Source: Clostridiales bacterium
GTDB taxonomy: Bacteria; Bacillota; Clostridia; Christensenellales; Aristaeellaceae
Length of the DNA: 64,000 nucleotides
Direction of reading: 5' to 3'
Assembly: GCA_019419995.1 (NCBI GenBank)
Contig: JAHZHZ010000001.1
Coordinates: 202,208-266,207 of the forward strand
Positions within the stretch are counted from its first letter, which is position 1. Every line of letters starts with the position of its first letter. Of the stretch, positions 1 through 8,724 are shown one piece after another. The position numbers and the translations under genes are program-made. The notes below the pieces were generated by a model. The model had not been told where the DNA came from. It made no database searches and saw only the letters and a list, made by a program, of their open reading frames with translations.

Positions 1-1053
1 ATTGTAATTACCAAATATGGGCATTCTCGGGGAGCTATCGACCGGGTTCGTATTTATGAGGCGGGGCATCCCCTTCCTGATGCCAATGGTCTGATGGCTA
101 CGCGACGCGCCTTGGAACTGGCGGATAGGTTGGGTGAAGGGGACAGGTTGATTTTGTTGGTTTCCGGCGGGGGCTCCGCGCTGTTTGAGGCTCTGCCAGA
201 GGGTCTGTCGCTGGAGGAATTGACGGATCTGAATCAAAAGCTGTTGGCTAGCGGTGCAAATATTGGGCAGATCAATACAGTGCGCAAGCATCTTTCCTTG
301 GTAAAGGGGGGCAGATTTGCCCTGCGCTGTGCGCCGGCGCAAGTGGTCAACATAGTTTTGAGCGACGTCATTGGTGATCCACTGGATGTCATCGCTTCGG
401 GGCCCGCCCATCCAGATGAAAGCAGAGCAGAAGAGGCGCTGGAAATTCTCACACAATTTGGCATTGAGCCGGGGGAGCAGATGCGGCGGATACTGCTTCG
501 TAAGACGCCCGGAGAGTTGTCCAATGTTTCCGCCTATGTGACCGGAAACGTTCAATTGCTTTGTGAGGGAGCGGCGGAAATGGCTCGTCAGCTGGGATAC
601 GTTCCTGCGATTCTAACCACGACCCTCGACTGTGAAGCCAGGGATGCGGGACTGTTTTTTGCCGCTCTGGCCCGGCAGATCCGCGCTGGAGAGAGTTGCT
701 TTGCGCCGCCATGCGCCCTGATTGCTGGGGGAGAGACAGTGGTACATCTCAGAGGGGGCGGTAAGGGCGGTCGGAATCAGGAATTGGCGCTGGCAGCATC
801 CAAGGGAATAGCCGGCCTTGACGATGTGCTCTTTTTTTCCGTGGGTTCAGACGGCACCGATGGCCCTACAGACGCGGCAGGTGGCATGGTGGACGGCCTG
901 TTTTATCGAGCGTGCTGCGAGAGGAATCGGAGCGTGGAAAGAGCGTTGGAGGACAATGACGCCTACCCCTTGCTGAAAGAAATGGGAGCCTTGATTGTTA
1001 CCGGCCCCACCGGCACCAACGTCAATGATCTGATGGTGCTGTTGGTAAAATAA
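1..1053 (+). CDS. gckA: Glycerate 2-kinase (MOFRL family), 5'-truncated by the window edge
   Basis: Transfers phosphate from ATP to glycerate to give 2-phosphoglycerate, feeding glyoxylate- or sugar-acid-derived carbon into glycolysis in the cytosol. The frame is open from base 1 and reads the family's conserved run ending EAGHPLPDANG before the first in-frame ATG at 94, so the true start lies outside the window. The DUF4147 part shows the glycine-rich LLVSGGGSALFE segment and the NTVRKHLS stretch. The C-terminal MOFRL part shows AGGETVVHLRGGGKGGRNQE and GSDGTDGPTDAAGG. About 350 codons are present of the usual 420-450. It lies upstream of a sugar ABC importer that has its own promoter, so a shared substrate pathway is possible but not shown. 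Family assignment is secure; glycerate as substrate is by family. Confidence 0.9.
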   Translation: MVITKYGHSRGAIDRVRIYEAGHPLPDANGLMATRRALELADRLGEGDRLILLVSGGGSALFEALPEGLSLEELTDLNQKLLASGANIGQINTVRKHLSLVKGGRFALRCAPAQVVNIVLSDVIGDPLDVIASGPAHPDESRAEEALEILTQFGIEPGEQMRRILLRKTPGELSNVSAYVTGNVQLLCEGAAEMARQLGYVPAILTTTLDCEARDAGLFFAALARQIRAGESCFAPPCALIAGGETVVHLRGGGKGGRNQELALAASKGIAGLDDVLFFSVGSDGTDGPTDAAGGMVDGLFYRACCERNRSVERALEDNDAYPLLKEMGALIVTGPTGTNVNDLMVLLVK

Positions 1054-1186
1054 ACTATTGTTGAAATGTGGCTTTTGACTAATGGAGAAAGGATCCTCCG
1101 TGCTGGATTTCAGCATGAGCTGCTGTTTGCGGGAATTTGATTGAATCATGATATGAATTTTTTCGGATGTTCTTCTCAGAATACGG

Positions 1187-1215
1187 TTGACAAATTCGGA
1201 TGAAAGCGATAAAAT
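1187..1215 (+). promoter_or_regulatory. Sigma-A promoter of the sugar ABC operon
   Basis: TTGACA at 1187-1192, a 17-base spacer and TAAAAT at 1210-1215, about 50 bases upstream of the binding-protein start. The -35 is perfect and the -10 is five of six. The binding protein also has AAGGAG at 1255-1260, nine bases from its GTG start. Confidence 0.8.
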
Positions 1216-1269
1216 TTCATTATGGAATTATTATTATGAGTATGCAATCATGGAAAGGAGACTTATGCC

Positions 1270-2535
1270 GTGAAGAAACTTATTACTCTGATTTTAGCAC
1301 TTGTATTGGTGTGTTCTCTGGTGGTTGTGGCAGGTGCCGAGGAGACAGGTTCCATTTACTACCTCAATTTTAAGCCAGAAGTAGCTGAGGCATGGGAAGA
1401 TCTGGCTAAGGCCTATACGGAGGAGACCGGCGTGCCTATGACCGTGGTGACCGCCGCTTCTGGTACCTATGAGGATACGCTCAAGTCCGAAATTGCCAAG
1501 ACTGAAGCGCCCACCCTGTTTCAGGTCAATGGTCCCGTGGGCCTGAAGTCCTGGAAGGATTATTGCTATGATCTTTCAGGAACCTCCTTCTATGGGGAGC
1601 TGACCAACGACGCGTTTGCACTCAAGGATGGCGACGCGGTGCTGGGTATAGCCTATCTGTTTGAAAACTATGGTTTGATTACCAATACCGCTCTGCTGGA
1701 GGAAGCTGGCTACACGGTGGAGGATATCACCAATTTTGAAAGCTTGAAGGCTGTGGCCGAGGATATTACTGCCCGCAAGGATGAACTTGGTTTTTCGGCT
1801 TTCACCTCTGCAGGTATGGATTCCTCTTCTGACTGGCGCTTTAAGACCCATCTGGCCAATATGCCCATTTACTATGAATATCTGGCGGATGGCATCACCT
1901 CCACCGAGGCCATCAAGGGCACATATCTGGACAATTATAAGGCTATCTGGGATCTATATATCAATAACGCCACTTGTGAGCCGTCAATGATTGGCGCCAA
2001 GACCGGCTCTGATGCTGAAGCGGAATTCCAGTTGGGAGAGGCTGTGTTCTTCCAAAATGGAGACTGGGAGTATACCGCGGTTTCTGAATATATTCCAGAT
2101 GAAGATCTGACTATGTTACCCATCTACATCGGCGTGGAAGGTGAGGAGAATCAGGGTCTGTGCTCCGGTACGGAGAACTACCTGTGCGTGAACAAGAATG
2201 CATCCGAAGAGGATATTCAGGCTACGTTGGACTTCCTGTATTGGCTGGTGACCTCCGAGACAGGAACCACCACACTGGCGGATACCATGGGATTTGATAT
2301 TCCCTTCAAAGGTGCCAAGGAATCCACCAACCTGTTTAAAAAGATTGCCGCCGAATATACGGAGGCTGGCAAAACGCCCGTGAGCTGGAACTTCACCACC
2401 ATGCCTTCCGAGACATGGAAGGATGGCGTGGGCCAGGCTCTGACGGAGTATGCCCAGGGTACCGGCGAATGGGATGCCGTGGTGACCGCGTTTGTGGATG
2501 GCTGGGCTACCGAGTATGCGGCTGCCAATTCCTGA
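1270..2535 (+). CDS. Carbohydrate ABC transporter substrate-binding protein
   Basis: Extracellular solute-binding protein of family 1, delivering a sugar or oligosaccharide to the two permeases encoded downstream. The 421 residues begin with a signal peptide of about 24 residues ending VAGA before EE. The mature part has the family layout, including the early TGVPMTVVTAASGTY and a late YLVCVNKNAS-like segment (CVNKNASEEDIQATLDFLYW). The GTG start is chosen because an in-frame ATG is absent and AAGGAG sits nine bases upstream. There is a cysteine in the hydrophobic core (residue 16), but the residues before it do not make a lipobox, so the protein seems not to be lipid-anchored, which is unusual for a Gram-positive binding protein. 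No ATPase gene lies in the operon; a shared MsmK-type ATPase elsewhere is likely. The sugar cannot be named. Confidence 0.9.
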   Translation: MKKLITLILALVLVCSLVVVAGAEETGSIYYLNFKPEVAEAWEDLAKAYTEETGVPMTVVTAASGTYEDTLKSEIAKTEAPTLFQVNGPVGLKSWKDYCYDLSGTSFYGELTNDAFALKDGDAVLGIAYLFENYGLITNTALLEEAGYTVEDITNFESLKAVAEDITARKDELGFSAFTSAGMDSSSDWRFKTHLANMPIYYEYLADGITSTEAIKGTYLDNYKAIWDLYINNATCEPSMIGAKTGSDAEAEFQLGEAVFFQNGDWEYTAVSEYIPDEDLTMLPIYIGVEGEENQGLCSGTENYLCVNKNASEEDIQATLDFLYWLVTSETGTTTLADTMGFDIPFKGAKESTNLFKKIAAEYTEAGKTPVSWNFTTMPSETWKDGVGQALTEYAQGTGEWDAVVTAFVDGWATEYAAANS

Positions 2536-2570
2536 TTCTAGGGTGTGAGCCTCAGATTGCAAGGATGAAT

Positions 2571-2599
2571 GGGATGCGGCGCGGCACACGCCGCATCCC
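2571..2599 (+). promoter_or_regulatory. Intercistronic hairpin between binding-protein and permease genes
   Basis: A perfect 11-bp stem, GGGATGCGGCG (2571-2581) with CGCCGCATCCC (2589-2599), around a 7-base loop. No T-tract follows, so it is unlikely to be an efficient terminator. Position and strength fit a 3' stabiliser or partial attenuator that keeps the binding-protein mRNA more abundant than the permease part, as is known for malE-type operons; that role is inferred. Confidence 0.65.
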
Positions 2600-2706
2600 C
2601 GTTTCGTGATTCGACGGGCAATATCCGGTTCTGGAGTGAGGCTGCGGAGGCAGATATTGCTTGCCGGAGTGCAAAGCCCCTGATAAGCGAGGAGGAATGG
2701 TCTCTT

Positions 2707-3555
2707 ATGGAAAAAGCCATACGCAAGTATTGGCCGGTATTTGTGTTGCCGACCATGATTGCATTTTTGGTAGGATTTTTAATTCCCTTTCTGATGGGAA
2801 TCTATCTGTCCTTTTGCAATTTTACTACGGTCATGGACGCGAAGTTTGTGGGATTGGCAAACTATGCGCGCATCTTTACCGATCCAAGCTCCAATTTTGT
2901 GCATGCCCTGTGGTATACTTCCCTGTTTACAGTGGTCAATGTAATTTTGATCAACGTGTTTGGCTTTGTGTTGGCGCTGCTGCTGGTGCGAGGATTCAGA
3001 GGTACAAAACTTTTTCGAACAGTCTTTTTCATGCCGAATCTTATCGGAGGTATCGTACTGGGCTGGATCTGGCAACTGATTTTAAATGGAGTCCTGGCCA
3101 AGTATGACCGTACGCTGGTCTATTCAGAAACCTATGGCTTCTGGGGGCTGACGGTATTAATGCTCTGGCAGCAGGCGGGGTATATGATGGTGATCTACAT
3201 TGCCGGTTTACAGAGTATTCCCGATGATCTGACGGAAGCCGCAGCTATTGATGGTGCTTCATCTCTTCAGACGCTGATCCATGTGAAGATTCCCATGGTG
3301 ATGCCTTCCATCACCATCTGCACCTTTCTCACATTGACCAATTCCTTTAAACTCTTTGACCAGAACCTTGCCCTGACTAATGGTGCGCCTTCAGGTAACT
3401 CAGAATTGCTGGCGCTGGATATCTTCAATACCTTCTATGGACGCAGCGGATGGCAGGGCGCTGGCCAGGCTAAAGCCGTCATCTTTTTCCTGATTGTAGC
3501 GGTGTTGGCGGCATTGCAGATGCGTCTGACCAACCGAAAGGAGGTGCAGCGCTGA
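2707..3555 (+). CDS. Carbohydrate ABC transporter permease, MalF/UgpA type
   Basis: Inner-membrane permease subunit of the binding-protein-dependent sugar importer. The 282 residues carry about six hydrophobic segments and the EAA loop that contacts the ATPase, read as EAAAIDGASSLQTLIHVKIP near residue 175. An open frame runs back to 2569, but the ATG at 2707 is preferred: it has GGAGG at 2691-2695 and begins directly before the first membrane segment (KYWPVFVLPTMIAFLVGF), whereas the longer version adds a stretch overlapping the intercistronic hairpin. Its stop shares one base with the start of the next permease, so the two are translationally coupled. Confidence 0.9.
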   Translation: MEKAIRKYWPVFVLPTMIAFLVGFLIPFLMGIYLSFCNFTTVMDAKFVGLANYARIFTDPSSNFVHALWYTSLFTVVNVILINVFGFVLALLLVRGFRGTKLFRTVFFMPNLIGGIVLGWIWQLILNGVLAKYDRTLVYSETYGFWGLTVLMLWQQAGYMMVIYIAGLQSIPDDLTEAAAIDGASSLQTLIHVKIPMVMPSITICTFLTLTNSFKLFDQNLALTNGAPSGNSELLALDIFNTFYGRSGWQGAGQAKAVIFFLIVAVLAALQMRLTNRKEVQR

Positions 3556-4400
3556 TGCATGGAAAAGTTTCCAAGGGTAGATATAACTGGATTTTGACCC
3601 TGGTGTTCAGCCTGGTTTCGCTGGCATACGTTTTTCCATTGGTGGTAGTACTGATGAATTCCTTTAAAAAGAAGGCATTTATCAACCGCATGCCCTTTGC
3701 TCTGCCGGATGCCAAGACATTTGTGGGTTGGGAAAATTATCAGAACGGTTTTAAAAAGATTGATTTCTTTAATTCCCTGCTCAACAGTGTAGTGATCACC
3801 GTGCTATCGGTGTTGCTGATTCTATTGTGCACCTCTATGTGCGCATGGTTTATTACCCGTGTGCGCACTAAGCTTACAAGGGTGGTCTATTATCTTTGTA
3901 TTTTCTCCATGATTGTGCCCTTCCAGATGGTAATGTTTACCCTCTCCAAGACGGCCGATACCCTTAAACTGACCACGCCTTTCACTATTCCCATCATTTA
4001 TTTGGGCTTTGGTGCGGGCTTGGCGGTGTTTATGTTCTGTGGATATATGAAGACCTGTCCTATTGAAATCGAGGAGAGTGCCATGGTGGATGGCTGCACG
4101 CCTCTGCGAACTTTCTTCTCTATTGTTCTGCCCATTCTGCAACCGGCTTATGTGACCACGGCGATTCTCGAGGCCATGTGGATCTGGAATGATTATCTGC
4201 TGCCCTATCTGGTGCTGGACTTGCGCAAATATAAGACCATTCCCATTGCCATACAGTATCTCAAGGGTGGATATGGCACGGTGGATATGGGTGCAATGAT
4301 GGCCATGCTGGTGCTGTCCATACTGCCCATTGTAGCGCTCTATCTGTTCTTGCAGAAGTACATTATCAAGGGCATGGTTGCTGGCGCCGTCAAGGGCTAA
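3555..4400 (+). CDS. Carbohydrate ABC transporter permease, MalG/UgpE type
   Basis: Second membrane subunit of the sugar importer, 281 residues with six predicted membrane segments. The EAA loop reads EIEESAMVDGCTPLRTFF near residue 170, and the C-terminal segment ends with the QKYIIKGMVAGAVKG signature common to this subfamily. The start ATG at 3555 overlaps the preceding stop by one base, with AAGGAGG upstream inside the previous gene. It is the last gene of the operon; a strong terminator follows 13 bases downstream. Confidence 0.92.
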   Translation: MHGKVSKGRYNWILTLVFSLVSLAYVFPLVVVLMNSFKKKAFINRMPFALPDAKTFVGWENYQNGFKKIDFFNSLLNSVVITVLSVLLILLCTSMCAWFITRVRTKLTRVVYYLCIFSMIVPFQMVMFTLSKTADTLKLTTPFTIPIIYLGFGAGLAVFMFCGYMKTCPIEIEESAMVDGCTPLRTFFSIVLPILQPAYVTTAILEAMWIWNDYLLPYLVLDLRKYKTIPIAIQYLKGGYGTVDMGAMMAMLVLSILPIVALYLFLQKYIIKGMVAGAVKG

Positions 4401-4413
4401 GCGTCTTGCACAA

Positions 4414-4458
4414 ATGCAAAAGCGCCCCGAAACTTTATGTTTCGGGGCGCTTTTGCAT
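4414..4458 (+). terminator. Rho-independent terminator of the sugar ABC operon
   Basis: A perfect 19-bp inverted repeat (4414-4432 with 4440-4458) around a 7-base loop, GC-rich at its core and with A and T runs at its base. It lies directly behind the last permease gene. Confidence 0.88.
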
Positions 4459-4585
4459 GCCTGCTTTCCCAACATCCATGATAAATCTCCTAACGTGGAT
4501 GGCGTATAGGGGCGGAACTTCCTTTTTGCGTAGGGCAGAGGAACAAAAAACGACACGCGCAATAGTATGAACGGGAGGGAAGTAT

Positions 4586-5575
4586 ATGGCAAACGTAAGA
4601 ATCGGAAGTGCAAGAAGTAGTTTTGGTAATACGGCTCCTGGCGATCAGAGCGGTGGCCGCGAAGTGAGTACCCAGGACTGGTACGACCATAGCCTGGGCT
4701 GGATTGTAATTCGGGCAAGGGATGCGCAGGCACGGGAAAAAATTGCCGTAGCCATGGAGCGCGCCTGTGCCAATGACGATATCGGTTATTCCCAGGGCAC
4801 GAGAAATACCCTGTATGAAAATGTGCGAACCTCAAATTTTGACCCCGCAAAAACTACTAAAAAAGTCAACACGGACTGCTCGGCGCTGGTGCGGGTATGC
4901 TGCTGCTATGCAGGTAATATGGTAGGAGACTTTAATACAGCATCGATGAGCAGTAAATTGATGGCCACAGGTCAATATGAAAAGTTTACGGATGCAGATC
5001 ACTGTAAATCTTCCAAATTGCTGATGCGAGGCGATATTCTGGTAACTCGCAGCAAGGGGCATACCGCGGTGGTTCTGAGCAATGGCAGTGATGTGGGAGC
5101 GGCAGTTCAGCCGGAGGAAAAACCCGCGTTGGGCAGTCGAGTTTTGAAGAACGGCAGCGAGGGAGAAGATGTAAAGGAACTTCAGGGCTATTTAATCAAC
5201 CTGGGCTATGATTGTGGCAGATGGGGTGCGGATGGAGACTACGGCGATGCGACGGAGTTGGCCGTAGGCAAATTCCAGAAAGACCATGGTTGCAACGTAG
5301 ACGGGAATTATGGTCAGGAAACACATGCGGCATTGATGAAGGCATTGGAAGGGGATGGCGACAATCCGCCCGAAAACGCAAACAAAGTGCGCGTTGTGGG
5401 AGGAGATTGCTGGGTTCGGTCCATGCCTAAAACGGAAGGGAAAAAGCTGGGCACGGTCAAGGCTGGAGCATTGCTTCCTTATGGTGGGCAGCAAAGTCCG
5501 GATGGTTGGCTGGCGGTCGTGTTTGACAAGCAAAGCGGATGGATTTCCGGAAAATATGGAAGACTAGAGAAATAA
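4586..5575 (+). CDS. Endolysin-like cell-wall hydrolase with peptidoglycan-binding and SH3-like domains
   Basis: Predicted cell-wall hydrolase of 329 residues. The N-terminal 160 or so residues look like an NlpC/P60-type cysteine amidase or peptidase: a candidate catalytic Cys lies in the NTDCSALVRVC segment near residue 95 and a His in KGHTAVVLSNG near residue 158. Residues about 175-255 are a PG_binding_1 domain (LKNGSEGEDVKELQGYL then WGADGDYGDATE). The last 65 residues are SH3-like (VVGGDCWVRSMPK to GWISGKYG). There is no signal peptide. It resembles the phage-type lysins common in gut Clostridia, but no holin or structural gene is adjacent. It may be a domesticated lysin or a prophage remnant. 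RBS GGGAGGG lies upstream of the ATG. Confidence 0.75.
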   Translation: MANVRIGSARSSFGNTAPGDQSGGREVSTQDWYDHSLGWIVIRARDAQAREKIAVAMERACANDDIGYSQGTRNTLYENVRTSNFDPAKTTKKVNTDCSALVRVCCCYAGNMVGDFNTASMSSKLMATGQYEKFTDADHCKSSKLLMRGDILVTRSKGHTAVVLSNGSDVGAAVQPEEKPALGSRVLKNGSEGEDVKELQGYLINLGYDCGRWGADGDYGDATELAVGKFQKDHGCNVDGNYGQETHAALMKALEGDGDNPPENANKVRVVGGDCWVRSMPKTEGKKLGTVKAGALLPYGGQQSPDGWLAVVFDKQSGWISGKYGRLEK

Positions 5576-6000
5576 GATGACTTATGAGAGAGCTACGATG
5601 AATTCATTTGACCTGTAAAAGAGATTGTTTATCTCACAGGGAATGGGGCAAGATGCGCCCAAATTGTATGGATGATCTATTGGATATGATTTTGCCATGC
5701 ACTTGCGCCCGAGTGATTTAACCCCTGGTATGAATTTATCGGAATCTAAGGAATACAGAAGAATGAACGACGACCCCATTCCTTTGGAAATGGGGTCGTC
5801 AATTTTCAAAAGAGCTCAGGTTGGGAGATGGAAAGCTTAAATATATACCTAAAGAGCAAAATCTGTAGGGATAAAAATATTTTATGGCACAAGGGGAGAA
5901 AATGGATTTTCATCCTCTGTGTAAATTCTGATTTTTACAATGAAAATATAGCTGGTAGCGAAATTCTACGCATGATTGCGGAAATGTCTACGCTGCATGC
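5576..6000. other. Intergenic stretch with a hairpin, otherwise nothing recognised
   Basis: Non-coding stretch between the lysin-like gene and the XRE regulator, becoming AT-rich from about 5820. It holds a 12-bp hairpin at 5769-5800 (GACGACCCCATT with AATGGGGTCGTC) followed by AATTTTC. This is a plausible but distant terminator for the lysin gene. A 22-codon ATG frame at 5654 has no supporting features. I see no other structure. Confidence 0.5.
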
Positions 6001-6029
6001 TTGAGAAAAACGGGATTTTCAAGTACAAT
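6001..6029 (+). promoter_or_regulatory. Promoter of the XRE regulator gene
   Basis: TTGAGA at 6001-6006, a 17-base spacer and TACAAT at 6024-6029, about 39 bases upstream of the chosen ATG. Five of six bases match at each element. Confidence 0.7.
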
Positions 6030-6067
6030 CTATTCACAATGACTGAAAGTAAGGAGGTGTTTTGCAC

Positions 6068-6583
6068 ATGACATTTAGCGAGAAATTGCAGCGACTACGT
6101 AAAGTAAACGGGCTTTCTCAGGAACGGTTGGCAGAAAAGCTGAATGTATCAAGACAGGCAATTTCAAAATGGGAAATGGGAGCTATTCCTGACATTGATA
6201 ATGTCATCAAGATTAGTCGTTTCTTTGATTGTTCGTTAGATTATCTTTTGAACAATGAAGTTAAAGATATAAATGGGAAAATGTTGCCCTGTCAAAGTAC
6301 ACAAACAATGAATAGAACAAATTATTTTTCATTGATTGCGGGCGGAATTCTATCGGGACTTGGAGCAATCGGATTATTAATTATTGGCATCTTGAATTCA
6401 GCACATCCTGTAGTCATTTATGATGATCCACAAGCGGAGGTAAAATCAATTTTAGAGACAGGAATTGGGGCATTTTTGAAATTTTATAATATTACATGGC
6501 TATTTGTTTTGTGCTGTGGACTTATTGTCTGTGGCGTATTCATTATCCTGCTGAACATTCGAAAAAGGGGAAGAACCACATGA
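6068..6583 (+). CDS. XRE-family transcriptional regulator with two membrane segments
   Basis: Residues about 1-60 form a helix-turn-helix of the Xre/HTH_3 type (KLQRLRKVNGLSQERLAEKLNVSRQAISKWE). The rest carries two hydrophobic segments, near residues 85-110 and 140-165, with a short extracellular loop between, so the DNA-binding domain appears to be tethered to the membrane. The ATG at 6068 has GGAGG ten bases upstream; an in-frame TTG at 6062 is too close to that RBS. The gene is visibly more AT-rich than its neighbours and stands alone between two hairpins, which suggests acquisition by transfer. Its target and signal are unknown. Confidence 0.8.
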   Translation: MTFSEKLQRLRKVNGLSQERLAEKLNVSRQAISKWEMGAIPDIDNVIKISRFFDCSLDYLLNNEVKDINGKMLPCQSTQTMNRTNYFSLIAGGILSGLGAIGLLIIGILNSAHPVVIYDDPQAEVKSILETGIGAFLKFYNITWLFVLCCGLIVCGVFIILLNIRKRGRTT

Positions 6584-6609
6584 GATGAGAGTATCCTCCA
6601 TCTACATAA

Positions 6610-6652
6610 AAATCGCCCCATTGACTCAAATTTTGAGCCAATGGGGCGATTT
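6610..6652. terminator. Bidirectional terminator between convergent genes
   Basis: A 21-base inverted repeat (6610-6630 with 6632-6652) with one A-C mismatch, core ATCGCCCCATTG, A-rich on the left and T-rich on the right. It lies between the XRE gene (+) and the M28 peptidase gene (-) and can serve both. Confidence 0.85.
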
Positions 6653-6672
6653 GTCCATGAGTATATTTTCCT

Positions 6673-8724
6673 TTAGATCTCACTGGCGGCCTGAGCAATG
6701 CGTTCAGTCAGGCTGGCTACATCCGAAATCATCTGATCATCCAACTGGGCTTGATAATCCTGTTGGCGTTTCAGTGCCGTTTCCAATCCATGAATTTCAT
6801 CATCGTAGTCGGTTTGTCCGGCTTCAATCTTGTCCTTCAAGCTGTGGATTATATCCCAGAGGTCCTCGCCCGGGCAGCGAATAAGGCCCTCGCCCCAAGT
6901 GCCTTCAGCTTTATTGTACATTTTATCCAGCAAGTAGGTGTAAGTTTCCTTGCTGAAATCATAGGCATACCAGTTATAGTCTACATTGTAGAGATATTCA
7001 TCAATGGCCTGAGCAGCATTGCCTGTCTTCAATGCTGAGATGGATTGTTCCAGAGCTTCAATATTCCCGTTGTTCACTTCATAGGGGAAAACGGTGTTGT
7101 CCTCCCAGTCGAAGGCTACAGTGGCGGCTATCACATCCTTGAAGATCAGGTGGGTTGTTTTGTTCAGTGCCATGCCCTGATTTCTCAATTCCGCAGCCTT
7201 CTCATAATCTTCAGCCTCCAGTGCGGCGGCATAATCGGCGTTTAACTGGTCAATTTCAGTTTTTAACTGAATAGAAGCAGCGCATATGCCCTCAAGATCT
7301 GCCTGGCCCTTGTAGTTCTCTGCCATGGCTTCAAATCGGTAGGAGAAGTCTACGGGTCGGCAGGCCAATTTGTCCAGTTCCATGGCAAAGGTGGTAAAGA
7401 GTTGGATGTTGCGCTGCCAGGCTAATTCGTCCACACCCAGAATTACGTTGTCCATGTTGGAATGGTAGGCGCTGCCTCGATAGAGTTCCCGGGGTTCTTC
7501 ATAGGAAGCTACAATGGAAGGTACGCCTGCTCGAACATAGCTGAAATCTTCGGTCCAGCAGTTAGTGGGTGCATTTACTCGAAAATCGTATGCTCCGTCC
7601 GCGTACAGGGGCAGGGCCACCTGGTCGGCAAAGTCTTTTAATTCATAGGTGGCGGCCACGGAATAAGCGGTGTGCCCCTTAACAGGATTCATGCCGTCCA
7701 GATTTAAAATGGCAAAGGCATTCTCTGCCCATTCGGGATGCAATTCGGTAATCTGCTCGTAAGCGCCCTTGGACCAGTCATACTCTGTGTCGGTTTTTCC
7801 CCATTCCTCGGCGCCGTGGGCAATAAAGCGAATGGTCTTGTCGGGTTTCAGACCACTTTTGACCATGTTTCTGGCGATGGACAGCATGGTGCCCACCCCA
7901 CAGGCATCGTCAAAATAGGAATGATAGTAGCCATCGTAATGGGCGAAGTAGTAGATCACCTCGTCAGTAGTACCCGGAATCTCGCCCCATACGTTTTGAC
8001 TGGAACCATCCCTTTCCACGATGCTTTCAACATCGAGGATTACCTTTGCTTCGCCGCCGTTATTTTGAATCATCTCTTTTAGGATTTCTGCACTGTTCTG
8101 ACTCAGGGAAAGGGCAGGAGCATATTCCGGGCCACAGATATCCTGAGAGCCGATGGTATCCTTGTCGTAGTAGGCATATCCGCCCACATTGCACGCCAAA
8201 ATACACAGCGCACCTTGAGTGTAGGCTTCATAGGCCGGAACGCTGATCCACCAGTCCTCTGCCTGATTGATATCGATGAGAACTACTTTGCCCTTCACAT
8301 CCAGGTTCTCATAATCTTCCGCAGTGCCCTGTCCTGCGTAGACCAGGGAGACCTCCTGCATGTCAGCGAGCAGCTGGGTGGCGAAGCCGCCCAGCACAAG
8401 ATACTGCTGTTGGCCCTGATCGTCGGTATAGTACAAGCGGCCACGATTAAAGCTCCAATTATCCGCTGTGAAGCTGTCCACCGTCACGTTTTCAAGACCG
8501 ATCTCGCGCATCGTCTGCTCAATAAACTCTGCCGCCTGCCGTTCTGCTGCTGAACCGCTGGAGCGGTTGCCAATGTCGGGATTATCGCCCATGTCAGCGA
8601 TGGTCTGGGTTACCTGCATGGCAAAGGCCACATCTTCCGGGACCGGGGATTCTTCCGCCAGAACCATCCATCCGCTGGCGACCAACAGGGCCAGACAAAG
8701 CATTCCTACGAGTACTCTTTTCAT
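6673..8724 (-). CDS. Exported M28-family zinc aminopeptidase
   Basis: Exported metallopeptidase of 683 residues, likely releasing N-terminal amino acids from peptides outside the membrane. A signal peptide (MKRVLVGMLCLALLVASG to about residue 24, ending VLAEE) is followed by a PA-like insert near residues 130-210. The M28 core shows H262 and D264 in AHYDGY, D273 in FDDACG, E306-E307 in HGAEEWG, an Asp in NLDGMNP, and HSNMDN near residue 430, so all metal and catalytic positions are kept. The C-terminal 160 residues are Glu/Lys-rich and helical, with no domain I recognise. The frame is open to 8874, but ATG 8724 is chosen because AAAGGTGA precedes it and the signal peptide begins there. It is a single-gene unit with a long leader. 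Confidence 0.88.
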   Translation of the reverse strand: MKRVLVGMLCLALLVASGWMVLAEESPVPEDVAFAMQVTQTIADMGDNPDIGNRSSGSAAERQAAEFIEQTMREIGLENVTVDSFTADNWSFNRGRLYYTDDQGQQQYLVLGGFATQLLADMQEVSLVYAGQGTAEDYENLDVKGKVVLIDINQAEDWWISVPAYEAYTQGALCILACNVGGYAYYDKDTIGSQDICGPEYAPALSLSQNSAEILKEMIQNNGGEAKVILDVESIVERDGSSQNVWGEIPGTTDEVIYYFAHYDGYYHSYFDDACGVGTMLSIARNMVKSGLKPDKTIRFIAHGAEEWGKTDTEYDWSKGAYEQITELHPEWAENAFAILNLDGMNPVKGHTAYSVAATYELKDFADQVALPLYADGAYDFRVNAPTNCWTEDFSYVRAGVPSIVASYEEPRELYRGSAYHSNMDNVILGVDELAWQRNIQLFTTFAMELDKLACRPVDFSYRFEAMAENYKGQADLEGICAASIQLKTEIDQLNADYAAALEAEDYEKAAELRNQGMALNKTTHLIFKDVIAATVAFDWEDNTVFPYEVNNGNIEALEQSISALKTGNAAQAIDEYLYNVDYNWYAYDFSKETYTYLLDKMYNKAEGTWGEGLIRCPGEDLWDIIHSLKDKIEAGQTDYDDEIHGLETALKRQQDYQAQLDDQMISDVASLTERIAQAASEI

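Noticed and set aside
4586..6583. Possible prophage around the lysin-like gene
   Set aside because: No integrase, structural gene, holin or attachment repeat is visible.
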